Source: Microscillaceae bacterium
GTDB taxonomy: Bacteria; Bacteroidota; Bacteroidia; Cytophagales; Microscillaceae
NCBI GenBank assembly: GCA_025054775.1
Contig: JANWZA010000027.1
Location: 27,287-91,286 of the forward strand
Length of the DNA: 64,000 bases
Direction: 5' to 3'
Shown: positions 8,228 through 17,166 of the stretch, in pieces
How the letters are laid out: every line of letters begins with the position of its first letter
How positions within the stretch are numbered: the first letter of the stretch is position 1
Notes under the pieces: generated by a model
Told to the model about the DNA's origin: nothing
The model's input: only the letters and a program-made list of their open reading frames with translations
Databases searched by the model: none
Translations under genes and position numbers: made by a program

Positions 8228-10609
8228 ATGAAATCAGTATTTGGCTATTTTAATCTCCTTTTTTGGCTTTGCTTATCTTCTGAAATTTTTGCCCAAAAAT
8301 CCTATCTCAAAGGTACGGTATATGCTGATAACCAACCACTTGCTCACGCTACCATACAGTTATTTCCTTTGCAAAAAATACAAATTACCAACACACAAGG
8401 GCAATATGAATTTACTCACCTACCTTTGGGCACTTATACACTCAAAGTGAGTTTAGTGGGCTACCAACCCATCACTCGCGAAATTCACATAGCAACCGAA
8501 GACACACTTACTCAAAATTTTTACCTACAACCCGACAATTTGCAACTGCATCAAGTAGTAGTTACGGCAACGCGTGGCGAAGTGCCACAATATGATGCCC
8601 CTGTGCTTGTCAATACCATTTCTAAACGCACTTTTGAAACTACACAGTCACTCACATTAGTAGAGGGATTAACTTTTTCACCAGGATTACGCATAGAAAA
8701 TAATTGCCAAAATTGTGGCTTTACACAAGTACGCATGAACGGATTAGCGGGTGCTTATTCACAAATATTGATAAACAATCGCCCTATTTTTTCGGCTTTG
8801 GCTTCGGTTTATGGCTTAGAAATGCTACCTACCGCTATGATTGATCGTATTGAAGTGGTGCGCGGAGCAGGTTCGGTACTGTACGGTGGAAACGCCATTG
8901 CAGGTACGCTCAATATTCTTACCAAAGAACCCATAGAAAATGGCTTTGAGGTAGCGGCTAACCACGCCTTTACTAATTTACAAACACCTGATTTTACCTT
9001 ACAAGCCAATGCCTCGCTGGTAAGCCAAGATTTAGAAAAAGGCATTACTTTTTATACCTACCACCGCAACCGAACCCCATGGGACGCAAACCAAGATGGC
9101 TTTTCGGAACTAACCAAACTACAAAATTATACCTTCGGTATGGAGGCTTTTTGGAACACAAGTAGCCGAAGTAAATGGAAAACAGGACTTTTCTACATCA
9201 ATGAATTTCGCAGAGGTGGAAGCGATTTTGACCGCTTGCCACACCAAGCCCAAATTGCAGAACAATTAAAACATCATATTTATAGCACCAATATTTCCTA
9301 TGAATGGTTAAGCAAAAACTTAAAACACAAAATTTCTCCTTACATTTCAGCCCAATGGATACACAGAGATAGCTACTACGGAAGTGGCGGTAGGATACTT
9401 TTGCCCAACGAACCTCTTACCCAAAGCGATAGCTTGGCTCTTAATGCCTATGGGCAATCAAAAGACCTCAGCGCTACCCTCGGAGGGCAATATAATTTTG
9501 CTATTAGCAACAAAATTAACCTAACCGCAGGCACTGAATATTTACTCTCGCAAGTAAAAGACGAAATGCTCGGCTATCAGCGTCAAATTAGACAAAGTGT
9601 GAACACGTGGGGCAATTATGCCCAAATAGAACTCAAACCTATTCCACAACTTACTTGGCTTTTAGGTAGCCGAGTAGATTGGCTCAACTTGAATGGTACA
9701 TACCAACTTATTGACCAGCAACATCAAGATAAATTATCTCTCTTGGTGTTCGTCCCTCGCCTTTCGGTGATGTATAGTTTACACAAAAATTGGAAATTGC
9801 GCGCTTCTTGGGCAAAGGGCTATCGCGCCCCGCAAGCCTTCAACGAAGACCTACACACAGAAACCGTAGGGGGTGCAGCCAAATTTATTCAACTTGCCCC
9901 TAACCTAAACCCCGAAACCTCACAAACGACTATGTTTTCTGTCAATCATAGTAGCTTTGAGGGGAATTTGCAATACAACTTTATCGCTGAGGGATTTTAT
10001 ACCTATTTACGCAATCCGTTTATTTTAACCCAACCTTTTGAATTGCCTAACGGTGTTTCAGTAATTACCAAACGAAACGGAGAGGGGGCAGTAGTGAAAG
10101 GAATAAATTTGGAATGGAACATGGCATACAACCGCACTTGGCTTTGGCAAATGGCGCTAACGGCACAAACAGCCCGCTACGTACAGCCTGAAATCATTTG
10201 GCAAAGCATTGATAATCAAGATAATAGACAACCTACCATTACCCAAAATCTTTTACGAACTCCAAATTTATACGGATACGTGCAAACTACCTACAACCTC
10301 AATAAACAAATTTCGCTCTCTTATTCAGGGGTTTGGACAGGACAAATGCAAGTCCCGCACATGATAGAACCTGAAACAGAATACACTATCCTAAAAACCA
10401 CGCCCACCTTTTTTGAACATAACCTCAAACTCAATACTACTTGGAAAGTGGGCAAACACCAACAATTACAAATCGCAACAGGCATACAAAATGCCCTAAA
10501 CAGTTTTCAACGTGATTTTGACGTAGGTATCCAACGTGATGCCAGCTATATCTATGGTCCCGTCAGACCGCGCACCTTTTTCGTAAGCGTAAAATATGGT
10601 ATGCAGTAA
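8228..10609 (+). CDS. TonB-dependent outer-membrane receptor
   Basis: 793 residues. A signal peptide (about 1-22, ending EIFAQ) is followed by a carboxypeptidase-regulatory-like beta-sandwich (about 25-105), typical of Bacteroidota receptors. The TonB box/plug starts at VVVTATRGE; the plug includes NCQNCGFTQVRMNGL and IDRIEVVRGAGSVLYGG, and the remaining approximately 550 residues form the 22-stranded barrel, ending in FFVSVKYGMQ. The plug style resembles ferrienterochelin/colicin or haem-type metal receptors; the ligand is not certain. There is no SusD-like partner next to it, so it is not a glycan-utilisation pair. It is probably a monocistronic gene, as a 235-bp gap follows. Confidence 0.93.
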   Translation: MKSVFGYFNLLFWLCLSSEIFAQKSYLKGTVYADNQPLAHATIQLFPLQKIQITNTQGQYEFTHLPLGTYTLKVSLVGYQPITREIHIATEDTLTQNFYLQPDNLQLHQVVVTATRGEVPQYDAPVLVNTISKRTFETTQSLTLVEGLTFSPGLRIENNCQNCGFTQVRMNGLAGAYSQILINNRPIFSALASVYGLEMLPTAMIDRIEVVRGAGSVLYGGNAIAGTLNILTKEPIENGFEVAANHAFTNLQTPDFTLQANASLVSQDLEKGITFYTYHRNRTPWDANQDGFSELTKLQNYTFGMEAFWNTSSRSKWKTGLFYINEFRRGGSDFDRLPHQAQIAEQLKHHIYSTNISYEWLSKNLKHKISPYISAQWIHRDSYYGSGGRILLPNEPLTQSDSLALNAYGQSKDLSATLGGQYNFAISNKINLTAGTEYLLSQVKDEMLGYQRQIRQSVNTWGNYAQIELKPIPQLTWLLGSRVDWLNLNGTYQLIDQQHQDKLSLLVFVPRLSVMYSLHKNWKLRASWAKGYRAPQAFNEDLHTETVGGAAKFIQLAPNLNPETSQTTMFSVNHSSFEGNLQYNFIAEGFYTYLRNPFILTQPFELPNGVSVITKRNGEGAVVKGINLEWNMAYNRTWLWQMALTAQTARYVQPEIIWQSIDNQDNRQPTITQNLLRTPNLYGYVQTTYNLNKQISLSYSGVWTGQMQVPHMIEPETEYTILKTTPTFFEHNLKLNTTWKVGKHQQLQIATGIQNALNSFQRDFDVGIQRDASYIYGPVRPRTFFVSVKYGMQ

Positions 10610-10844
10610 AAGAGGAAATTTGGAGAATGTTTGGACGGTAATATAATTCATATTCAGAAACGCAATTAGCAATCCTATTTCTTCTAATAAAATTTCGTAA
10701 CTATTTCATAGTACATACATTTAGACCACTACCAAAAATTTAAGGAAACCATAAGGGATAAACCTTTAGCAAAAGATTTCCGTTTAGCAAAGAGACGTAA
10801 AAACATTCAATTATCAAAATTACCTTAAAAAGTCAAAAAAGTCC
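10610..10844 (+). other. Intergenic region with a short coding-like fragment
   Basis: Positions 10712-10828 on the plus strand hold 38 sense codons, rich in Lys/Arg (KETIRDKPLAKDFRLAKRRK), ending in TAA and preceded by a TAG with no start codon. It reads like the end of an eroded gene but matches no family I recognise. Confidence 0.3.
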
Positions 10845-11417
10845 ATGAGAAAGCAATATTTTTGGGTTGTATGTTGGTTAGGGATTTTTGCACAAAGTTA
10901 TGCTCAAAAGGCCCTGAACATAGAGGATTATTTTAAGCGTTTACAAGGAAGTGATTGGCAAAAGCTTGTGCAAGAGAAAGCAATTTTGGTGAAAGACCTC
11001 AAAAACGGATACATGGAGTATAAGAATATTTTTGAAGAGCCTGTACTTACGATTGCTTTGCAACAGTACAGCACACGCCTTCGCCCTGATATGGTTTTAG
11101 TAGCACGTAGTGGTTGCAAAGGAGATGTTTGTGTACAAGTAGGTTTTACAGTCTATAACGTAAGCCACGCTAACCCTTATCAAGAAATTGCCGAAGAAGT
11201 GCTACCCATGCAAGCACTACGAAATTTTTATGAGCGATATAGCTATCCTTTCTTTGAACTACCCAAAAAACCACTTGAACCTATAAAAATTTACATTCAT
11301 GACCTTACTCCTATGTACCGCACTCAAAAGCCACAAAATACAAAACGGCTCGTAGGAGAACTCCGCTATAACCACAAAAAAGAAGTCTTTGAGTTGGTAG
11401 AAACTCCTCAAAATTAG
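10845..11417 (+). CDS. Secreted protein of unknown function
   Basis: 190 residues with an N-terminal signal peptide (about 1-20, cleavage likely after AQSYAQ). The mature part begins with a helical segment (LNIEDYFKRL) and contains two cysteines close together (SGCKGDVC, about residues 88-93) that could form a disulfide or bind a ligand. It ends in a basic and polar tail without a T9SS C-terminal domain. The family was not recognised. It is probably periplasmic. No operon partner is evident: the next gene starts 250 bases later. Confidence 0.75.
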   Translation: MRKQYFWVVCWLGIFAQSYAQKALNIEDYFKRLQGSDWQKLVQEKAILVKDLKNGYMEYKNIFEEPVLTIALQQYSTRLRPDMVLVARSGCKGDVCVQVGFTVYNVSHANPYQEIAEEVLPMQALRNFYERYSYPFFELPKKPLEPIKIYIHDLTPMYRTQKPQNTKRLVGELRYNHKKEVFELVETPQN

Positions 11418-11571
11418 ATAGACAAACCTTCTTAATTTTTGAAAAATCGACACCTTATGCACTCAATTGTACTGCGTGTGCTAATTTTGCGTGAGAATAA
11501 TTAGACAATTCTAAAAAAAACGAATATGACTTGAATAAGGCTGAAAAGCATGGATTTTTATCCCATTTGCA

Positions 11572-11579
11572 TAATTTTG
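11572..11579 (+). promoter_or_regulatory. -7 element TAATTTTG
   Basis: It matches TAnnTTTG, 89 bases upstream of the glycosyltransferase ATG at 11668. No -33 match at the usual distance. Confidence 0.35.
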
Positions 11580-11667
11580 CAATTAAAAAAGCCTAAAAAT
11601 AAACATCGTTTAGAATTTAAGAACTTTCATTAAGGCAGGCAAATTGTTTGTCTGCTAATCTTGTTTT

Positions 11668-12687
11668 ATGACAGAACCTGTACCAACTCCTTTTGTGGCT
11701 GTTGTCATTTTGAATTACAACGGAAGAGCATTTTTAGAAAAATTTTTGCCGTCAGTTATCCAACATAGCCCACAAGCCCAAATCTTTGTAGCTGATAATG
11801 CTTCTACTGACAACTCTGTGGCTTTTTTGCAAGAGCATTTTCCTAAGGTGAGATTAGTTGTATTAGACAAAAATTATGGTTTTTGTCAAGGATATAACCT
11901 TGCTTTGCAACAAATTGAAGCAAAATATTATGTTTTGCTCAATTCTGATGTAGAAGTTACTAAAAATTGGCTCGTGCCTTTGGTAGAATTATTAGAAAAA
12001 AACGAAAAAATTGGGGCGTGCCAACCTAAAATTAAAAGTTTTGCTCAAAAACAATATTTTGAACATGCAGGTGCGGCAGGCGGCTGGATAGATGCCTGGG
12101 GCTATCCTTTCTGCCGAGGACGTGTATTTGATACCATTGAAATAGACAAAGGGCAATACAACGATGAAGTACCGATTTTTTGGGCTACGGGAGCATGCCT
12201 AGCGGTGCGAAGTAGGCTTTTTCACCAATTAGGAGGTCTAGAAACGCATTTTTTTGCCCATATGGAAGAAATTGACCTCTGCTGGCGATTGCAAAATGCA
12301 GGTTTTGAGGTTTGGTACTCGGGCAAAAGCGAAGTCTATCATGTAGGTGGTGGAACGTTGCCTAATAATTCGCCCAAAAAACTTTTTTTCAATTTCAGAA
12401 ATAACTTACTACTTTTGTATAAAAATCTACCTAGAAAGCACTTTTTTTTAGTCTTCGGAGTACGTATTTTTTTAGATACTACGGCATTTTTTAGCTTTAT
12501 AGTCAAAAAACAATGGGCAAACGCATGGGCAATTATACGGGCTTACAAGGCTTTTTTTCAATTAAAAAACAAAGTGCAAAAAGTATCTAATCCTAAACCT
12601 ATCCAAAAACTACATGGTTTTTATCCTAAAAGTGTTGTTTGGCAGTATTTTTTTAGGCAAAGAAAAACCTTTAGTCGCTTAAAGTGA
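11668..12687 (+). CDS. Family 2 glycosyltransferase
   Basis: 339 residues with a GT-A fold: VVILNYNGRAFLEKFLPS at the N-terminus, nucleotide-binding VADNASTDNSV, the NYGFCQGYNLAL helix, the metal-binding LLNSDVEV and the acceptor-side HMEEIDLCWRL motif. This pattern is typical of rhamnosyltransferase-like GT2 enzymes acting on surface polysaccharide. A hydrophobic stretch near residues 262-285 suggests membrane association at the inner face of the cytoplasmic membrane. The stop codon TGA overlaps the next ATG (TGATG), so it is coupled to the downstream esterase-like gene. Confidence 0.9.
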   Translation: MTEPVPTPFVAVVILNYNGRAFLEKFLPSVIQHSPQAQIFVADNASTDNSVAFLQEHFPKVRLVVLDKNYGFCQGYNLALQQIEAKYYVLLNSDVEVTKNWLVPLVELLEKNEKIGACQPKIKSFAQKQYFEHAGAAGGWIDAWGYPFCRGRVFDTIEIDKGQYNDEVPIFWATGACLAVRSRLFHQLGGLETHFFAHMEEIDLCWRLQNAGFEVWYSGKSEVYHVGGGTLPNNSPKKLFFNFRNNLLLLYKNLPRKHFFLVFGVRIFLDTTAFFSFIVKKQWANAWAIIRAYKAFFQLKNKVQKVSNPKPIQKLHGFYPKSVVWQYFFRQRKTFSRLK

Positions 12688-14033
12688 TGATTTTTTTTGT
12701 AAAAAAAAACATTTTTTTAGCAAAGATTTGTGCCGTTTTAGGAATACTTTTTACTAATCAAGCATTTCAAGCAATACTCTTTACTTCAAACATAGACCTT
12801 TCCTTTACCTTTGAACAAGATAAAGGCATTATTGAAGGCAACGAACCCATTATTATTCACTTTAGGATAAATAATAAAAGTACACGTAAAATTCATTTGC
12901 AAACCTACTGCTCTTGGCTTCAAATGGATAAAAATAAATTACTCAGCATTGTTCCTAATCATTTTAGCATAGAACCAAATACAGAACGCTTACTTTCGGT
13001 AAGCTACCAGCCCCAAGAAAAAGGTTTTTACAAAGCTAATTTGTCTGTTAAGCAAGCAGGGGCTTGGGTAAAAAGTATTGAAGTTTTTTTTGGCTACAAT
13101 CTCAGCACTTACAAACCTTATCCGCCCAAACCTTTGCCTGCCGATTTTGAGGCTTTTTGGCAAAGTGTAAAGCAAAGTTTAGCCGCAGTAGCTCCGAACT
13201 TTCGTTTGGAACGTAAACAACAACTTTGCACCGAAAGCTATGAAGTTTTTTTATTAGAAATGCAAAGCCTTGATAACCAAACTATTAGAGGTTTTTATCG
13301 TATGCCCATAGGCAAGCGAAAAGTGCCTGCTATATTGCAATTACCCTCTTTGGGAGGGGCTTTTTACAATATTGGCACGTTAGAGCAAAAGCCCAAGCAT
13401 GGTGTACCTTTGGAATATGCCTTGCTTTCACTGAATGTGCGCGGGCATGGTAATAGCAAAGATACGTTTGATGCTGATAAGTTAGGGAATGACTTTTTCA
13501 CTATCGGTATTGGCAACAAGCATACATACATTTACAAAGGAATTATTGCTGACTGCCTACGTGCCATTGATTTTTTACACACGCGCCCTGAAATTGACAA
13601 GCAAAAGATTATAGTAGAGGGTGGAAGTCAAGGTGGAGGGTTAAGTTTAATTGTAGCAGGGTTGGATAATCGCATAAGATACTGTTGCCCTGATGTGCCT
13701 TTTTTGTGCAATATGCCTCAACTTAGCGAAGTGTTTTGGGTGAAAGAGGTTTTACAAAAAAAACAGTTTCTTTACTCTACAAAGCAAATGTTAGAAACTT
13801 TGAATTATTTTGATGCTCAATTCTTTGCTCAAAAAATTCGTATACCTGTGTATATGTCTATTGGGTTGCAAGATTACACCTGCCCACCACACACTGCTTG
13901 GGAGGCATACTGGCAAATTCCTTCGGCAGAGAAGCAAATTAGTATTTACCCTTATGGAAGACACGCAGGTGGTGGTGAACAGCATCGCAAAGCCAAATTT
14001 GCATGGTTAGCAGCACAGTTACAAAAGCTCTAA
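12687..14033 (+). CDS. CE7-like acetyl esterase (AXE1 family) with N-terminal beta-sandwich
   Basis: About 448 residues. The ATG at 12687 is preferred over the GTG at 12684 because it forms a TGATG overlap with the preceding stop. A signal-like hydrophobic segment (about 1-32) is followed by an Ig-like region (about 35-140), then an alpha/beta-hydrolase of the acetyl xylan esterase/cephalosporin C deacetylase family. The landmarks are YPPKPLPADFEAFWQ, NVRGHGNSKD, the nucleophile elbow GGSQGGG, an acid in GLQDYTCPP and the catalytic His in YGRHAGGG. It probably deacetylates a carbohydrate in the periplasm or outside. Coupling to a glycosyltransferase suggests a role in polysaccharide modification, which is inference. 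Confidence 0.85.
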   Translation: MIFFVKKNIFLAKICAVLGILFTNQAFQAILFTSNIDLSFTFEQDKGIIEGNEPIIIHFRINNKSTRKIHLQTYCSWLQMDKNKLLSIVPNHFSIEPNTERLLSVSYQPQEKGFYKANLSVKQAGAWVKSIEVFFGYNLSTYKPYPPKPLPADFEAFWQSVKQSLAAVAPNFRLERKQQLCTESYEVFLLEMQSLDNQTIRGFYRMPIGKRKVPAILQLPSLGGAFYNIGTLEQKPKHGVPLEYALLSLNVRGHGNSKDTFDADKLGNDFFTIGIGNKHTYIYKGIIADCLRAIDFLHTRPEIDKQKIIVEGGSQGGGLSLIVAGLDNRIRYCCPDVPFLCNMPQLSEVFWVKEVLQKKQFLYSTKQMLETLNYFDAQFFAQKIRIPVYMSIGLQDYTCPPHTAWEAYWQIPSAEKQISIYPYGRHAGGGEQHRKAKFAWLAAQLQKL

Positions 14034-14183
14034 TCATTCCCTTTTTTAGGCACTTTTCTTAATTACAAACATTTTTCACTAAAAAAAATATAAAAACATG
14101 CAACATTTCTCAAAGTTTTCTTTACTTTGCAAGACTAATCAAATTGTATTTGTTACTAAACTGTTGAACCAACTTATTACACC

Positions 14184-15626
14184 ATGAGCAATATTTGGAG
14201 AAAAAAACCTATTAGTGCATTTGAAGCTGACATGAAAAAAAGTGAACTCAAAAGAGTTTTGGGTAAATGGAGTTTAACCTCCATCGGCATTGGGGCAATT
14301 ATTGGCGGTGGAATTTTTGTACTTACAGGTACTGCAGCCCATTACCATGCAGGTCCGGCTTTGGCACTTTCATTTATAGTAGCAGGAATTGCCTGTATTT
14401 TTGCCGCTCTTTGTTATGCTGAATTCTCCTCTATTCTTCCTGTGGAAGGGTCTGCTTATGCCTATGCGTATGGTACTGTGGGCGAAATATTTGCCTGGAT
14501 TATTGGTTGGGGGCTAATTTTAGAATATGCTATGGGAGCTATGACAGTGGCTGTAAGTTGGTCAGGTTATTTTAATAAATTGCTCAAACTATTTGGTATT
14601 CAACTACCTTCTTACCTCACTAACGATCCTTTTAGCGCGGGAGAGCTATCAATCAACTTACCTGCTTTCATTATTGTTTGGGTAATTACCTACATTTTAG
14701 TAAAAGGTATCAAAGAGGCGGCAAACACTAATAATATTATTGTGATTCTCAAAGTATCAGCAGTTTTATTTGTGATAATTGTGGGAGCCTTTTGTGTAGT
14801 ACCAGAAAACTGGGTACCGTTTATTCCTGAGCCTGCTATGGTAAAAGGTGAGAGCGGAAAAATGCATGAAGCCTATGGTGTAATGGGAATTTTTGGCGGT
14901 GCGGCTGCTATTTTCTTTGCTTACATCGGTTTTGATGCTGTTTCTACGCAAGCAGGCGAAGCCACTAACCCTAAGAAAGACTTACCCTTTGCTATTATTG
15001 CCTCACTTTTGATTTGTACGGCTTTGTATGTAATGGTCTCTTTGGTACTTACAGGAATGATAAACTATAAAGATATTACAGGCGAGGCACTGAAGGCCCC
15101 TGTCGCTGCTGCTTTTGAGAAAGCGGGCAAGCCTTGGGCTGTGTTTATCATTACAACTGCTGCCACTGTAGGGCTAATTTCGGTAATGCTGGTAATGATG
15201 TTAGGGCAAACACGCATATTTTTAGGAATGTCTAAGGACGGGTTATTGCCTCAGTTTTTTCGTGAAATTCACCCTACATTCAAAACACCATACAAAAGTA
15301 CCATTTTGGTAGGTACAGTCGTTTCGTGTGTAGCAGCATTTACTCCTATTACCTTGCTTGGTGATATGACCAGCTTTGGAACTTTGTTTGCCTTCGCTAT
15401 GGTGTGTGGAGGCGTTTGGCTTCTGCGTGTAAACGAACCAAATCTAGAGCGAGGCTTCAAAGTACCCGCTTTGCCTCTTATTGCTTTAGCAGGCATTGCT
15501 ACTAATCTATTTTTAATAATCAACCTGAACCGATTAGCACAGATTTTAGCTACGGCTTGGCTTTTGTTAGGAATTCTAGTGTACTTTTTTTATAGTAAGA
15601 AACATAGTAATTTGGAGAGGGCATGA
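14184..15626 (+). CDS. APC-superfamily amino acid permease (cationic-type)
   Basis: 480 residues, about 12 transmembrane helices. The first helix carries the family motif IGIGAIIGGGIFVLTG, followed by PALALSFIVAG and the conserved ALCYAEFSS. The arrangement matches bacterial homologues of cationic amino acid transporters (YfnA/CAT type), proton-coupled uptake in the inner membrane. The substrate amino acid cannot be fixed from sequence. An internal Met at residue 17 (MKKSELKRVLGKWS) is an alternative start. The gene is convergent with nuoB and only 15 bases separate the two stops. Confidence 0.9.
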   Translation: MSNIWRKKPISAFEADMKKSELKRVLGKWSLTSIGIGAIIGGGIFVLTGTAAHYHAGPALALSFIVAGIACIFAALCYAEFSSILPVEGSAYAYAYGTVGEIFAWIIGWGLILEYAMGAMTVAVSWSGYFNKLLKLFGIQLPSYLTNDPFSAGELSINLPAFIIVWVITYILVKGIKEAANTNNIIVILKVSAVLFVIIVGAFCVVPENWVPFIPEPAMVKGESGKMHEAYGVMGIFGGAAAIFFAYIGFDAVSTQAGEATNPKKDLPFAIIASLLICTALYVMVSLVLTGMINYKDITGEALKAPVAAAFEKAGKPWAVFIITTAATVGLISVMLVMMLGQTRIFLGMSKDGLLPQFFREIHPTFKTPYKSTILVGTVVSCVAAFTPITLLGDMTSFGTLFAFAMVCGGVWLLRVNEPNLERGFKVPALPLIALAGIATNLFLIINLNRLAQILATAWLLLGILVYFFYSKKHSNLERA

Positions 15627-15641
15627 GCCGGGAGATAAACT

Positions 15642-16160
15642 TTACATTTGCTCTAATAATTGAACTAATGCCTTAGGCTTTACTTGAGTAGCTTGCCGAA
15701 TTTTCTCCTGTAATTTCATAAAGCCACCGATAAGGGCCTCAGGGCGAGGTGGGCAACCAGGAACATACACATCTACAGGGATAATTCTATCCACGCCTTT
15801 AACTACGTGGTAGCCATGTTGCCAATAAGGACCGCCACAATTGGCACACGAACCCATAGAGATTACGTAGCGGGGCTCAGCCATCTGCTCATATAGCCGA
15901 CGGATGCGGTCTGCCATCTTAAAGGTAACCGTACCTGAGACAATCATGACATCAGCTTGACGCGGGGAGGGGCGAGGAAAAATTCCGAACCGTTCTAAGT
16001 CGTAACCTGAGGCAAAGGTAGCCATCATTTCTATAGCACAACATGCCAAACCGAAACCCAAAGGCCACATAGAAGAAAGTCTTGCCCAATTCAATAAAGT
16101 TTCAGCTTGAGTAAGGATTACAGTTTCTTTTTCAAACTCTTGGTCTAAAAATCCTTTCAT
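15642..16160 (-). CDS. nuoB: NADH-quinone oxidoreductase subunit B
   Basis: 172 residues from the ATG at 16160; the longer frame begins at a TTG (16184). NuoB carries cluster N2 of complex I, the last Fe-S centre before quinone. The ligands are visible: the tandem Cys-Cys in [10 protein letters not shown], Cys in MGSCANCGG and Cys in [25 protein letters not shown] is the usual conserved loop. The protein is full-length for the family. Oddly, no other nuo gene is in the window: the neighbours are a permease (convergent) and a STAS-like gene, so this subunit is encoded apart from the rest of complex I, or the operon has been split. Confidence 0.95.
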   Translation of the reverse strand: MKGFLDQEFEKETVILTQAETLLNWARLSSMWPLGFGLACCAIEMMATFASGYDLERFGIFPRPSPRQADVMIVSGTVTFKMADRIRRLYEQMAEPRYVISMGSCANCGGPYWQHGYHVVKGVDRIIPVDVYVPGCPPRPEALIGGFMKLQEKIRQATQVKPKALVQLLEQM

Positions 16161-16381
16161 AATTGAGTAGATTAAGTTCACCAAATAAGTAACTGCCTGA
16201 GATTGTTTTGTGTTGTGCCATCACGAAAAATACTTTTGTAATTTTCTCAAATTCAAATAGTTAATTAAAAGAGTTTTTGTAGCTTACACAGAAGTGAGAA
16301 ATCTAAAAAGTTAAGTGCAGCCATTCGGAAACTTACATATCCAAAAGTTGAATAATTCCAATAGTAGTGTATGTTATGTTT

Positions 16382-16786
16382 TCAACTTAAAATCCATGCT
16401 CGGGCAGATGCTAAGTTATCAAAATAGCGGGTTTGGAGTTGTTGGGCCTGGGTTTCATCAAAAGTTTGCTCAATAGAAACTGCAGCTACAAAATTATGTT
16501 CAGGCACTACGAAGGCAATTTTTTGGATTTGTGCTTGCAAATAATGAGGTACGATTTCAGCATCGTGCCAAGCTTGTATTCCTACATTCATAACAAAATG
16601 CCCTGCTTTTGAGTCTACTAAAAAACGTTTAACTTGGTGTTGGTGTATTGCTTCTACGAATGATTGTAAGTGAGCCTTAAACTCTGTTTCACTTATGTTA
16701 TTGGCAGTAGGTTTCCAAGTAATTTCAAGCAAAGAATGAGACTCATCTGAGTACACATCCCAAAAATTAGTAGATAGAACAAGCAT
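16382..16786 (-). CDS. STAS/SpoIIAA-like small protein
   Basis: 134 residues, with no signal or membrane segment. The alternating strands and helices (LEITWKPTANNISETEFKAH, RFLVDSKAGHFVMNVGIQAW, IAFVVPEHNFVAAVSIEQTF) resemble the SpoIIAA-like fold seen in short Bacteroidota proteins of unknown role. No phosphorylatable Ser of the anti-sigma-antagonist type is clearly placed. It has a divergent promoter region shared with glyS and lies upstream of nuoB with about 220 bases between. Confidence 0.7.
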   Translation of the reverse strand: MLVLSTNFWDVYSDESHSLLEITWKPTANNISETEFKAHLQSFVEAIHQHQVKRFLVDSKAGHFVMNVGIQAWHDAEIVPHYLQAQIQKIAFVVPEHNFVAAVSIEQTFDETQAQQLQTRYFDNLASARAWILS

Positions 16787-17166
16787 AGGAAAATGTAATA
16801 AAACTTGTTAATCAATGATGGAGAGTTGAAAAATTGTAGATTGATCTTGCAAATATACATTTTTCTTTTTCAAATTTTTTCAAAATATTGCTTTTGCTAG
16901 ATATTAAGCATTTAGCCTATGCTTAACAGGATTTTAGAAAATTTGGAAAAAAATTAGTAAAAAAGCGGGTAGTAGTTCGGTAATTCAATAGGTATATATA
17001 GTTAAAAACATAATTAGTAGTTTAATTTTTAATCAAATTTCGTAATTAGTTCACAACATTGTATTTTTTACGCCACTATTGGTATTTACAAAACTCCCGA
17101 GTAGTTTAAGATTTTTTTCATAGCTTTGCACATGCTTAAGCATTGTAATTCCTCTTTTCAATCTTT
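16787..17166. other. Divergent intergenic region with promoters for both sides
   Basis: 380 AT-rich bases between the STAS-like gene and glyS. The minus-strand element CAAATATA (16850-16857; TATATTTG on the minus strand) and the plus-strand TAGCTTTG (17121-17128) are the only regulatory signals seen. No RNA gene or hairpin was recognised. Confidence 0.5.
17121..17128 (+). promoter_or_regulatory. -7 element TAGCTTTG for glyS
   Basis: Consensus TAnnTTTG located 38 bases upstream of the glyS ATG. No TTTG at the -33 position. Confidence 0.45.

Noticed and set aside
10610..10844. Riboswitch or RNA gene
   Set aside because: No conserved structured motif could be recognised by eye.
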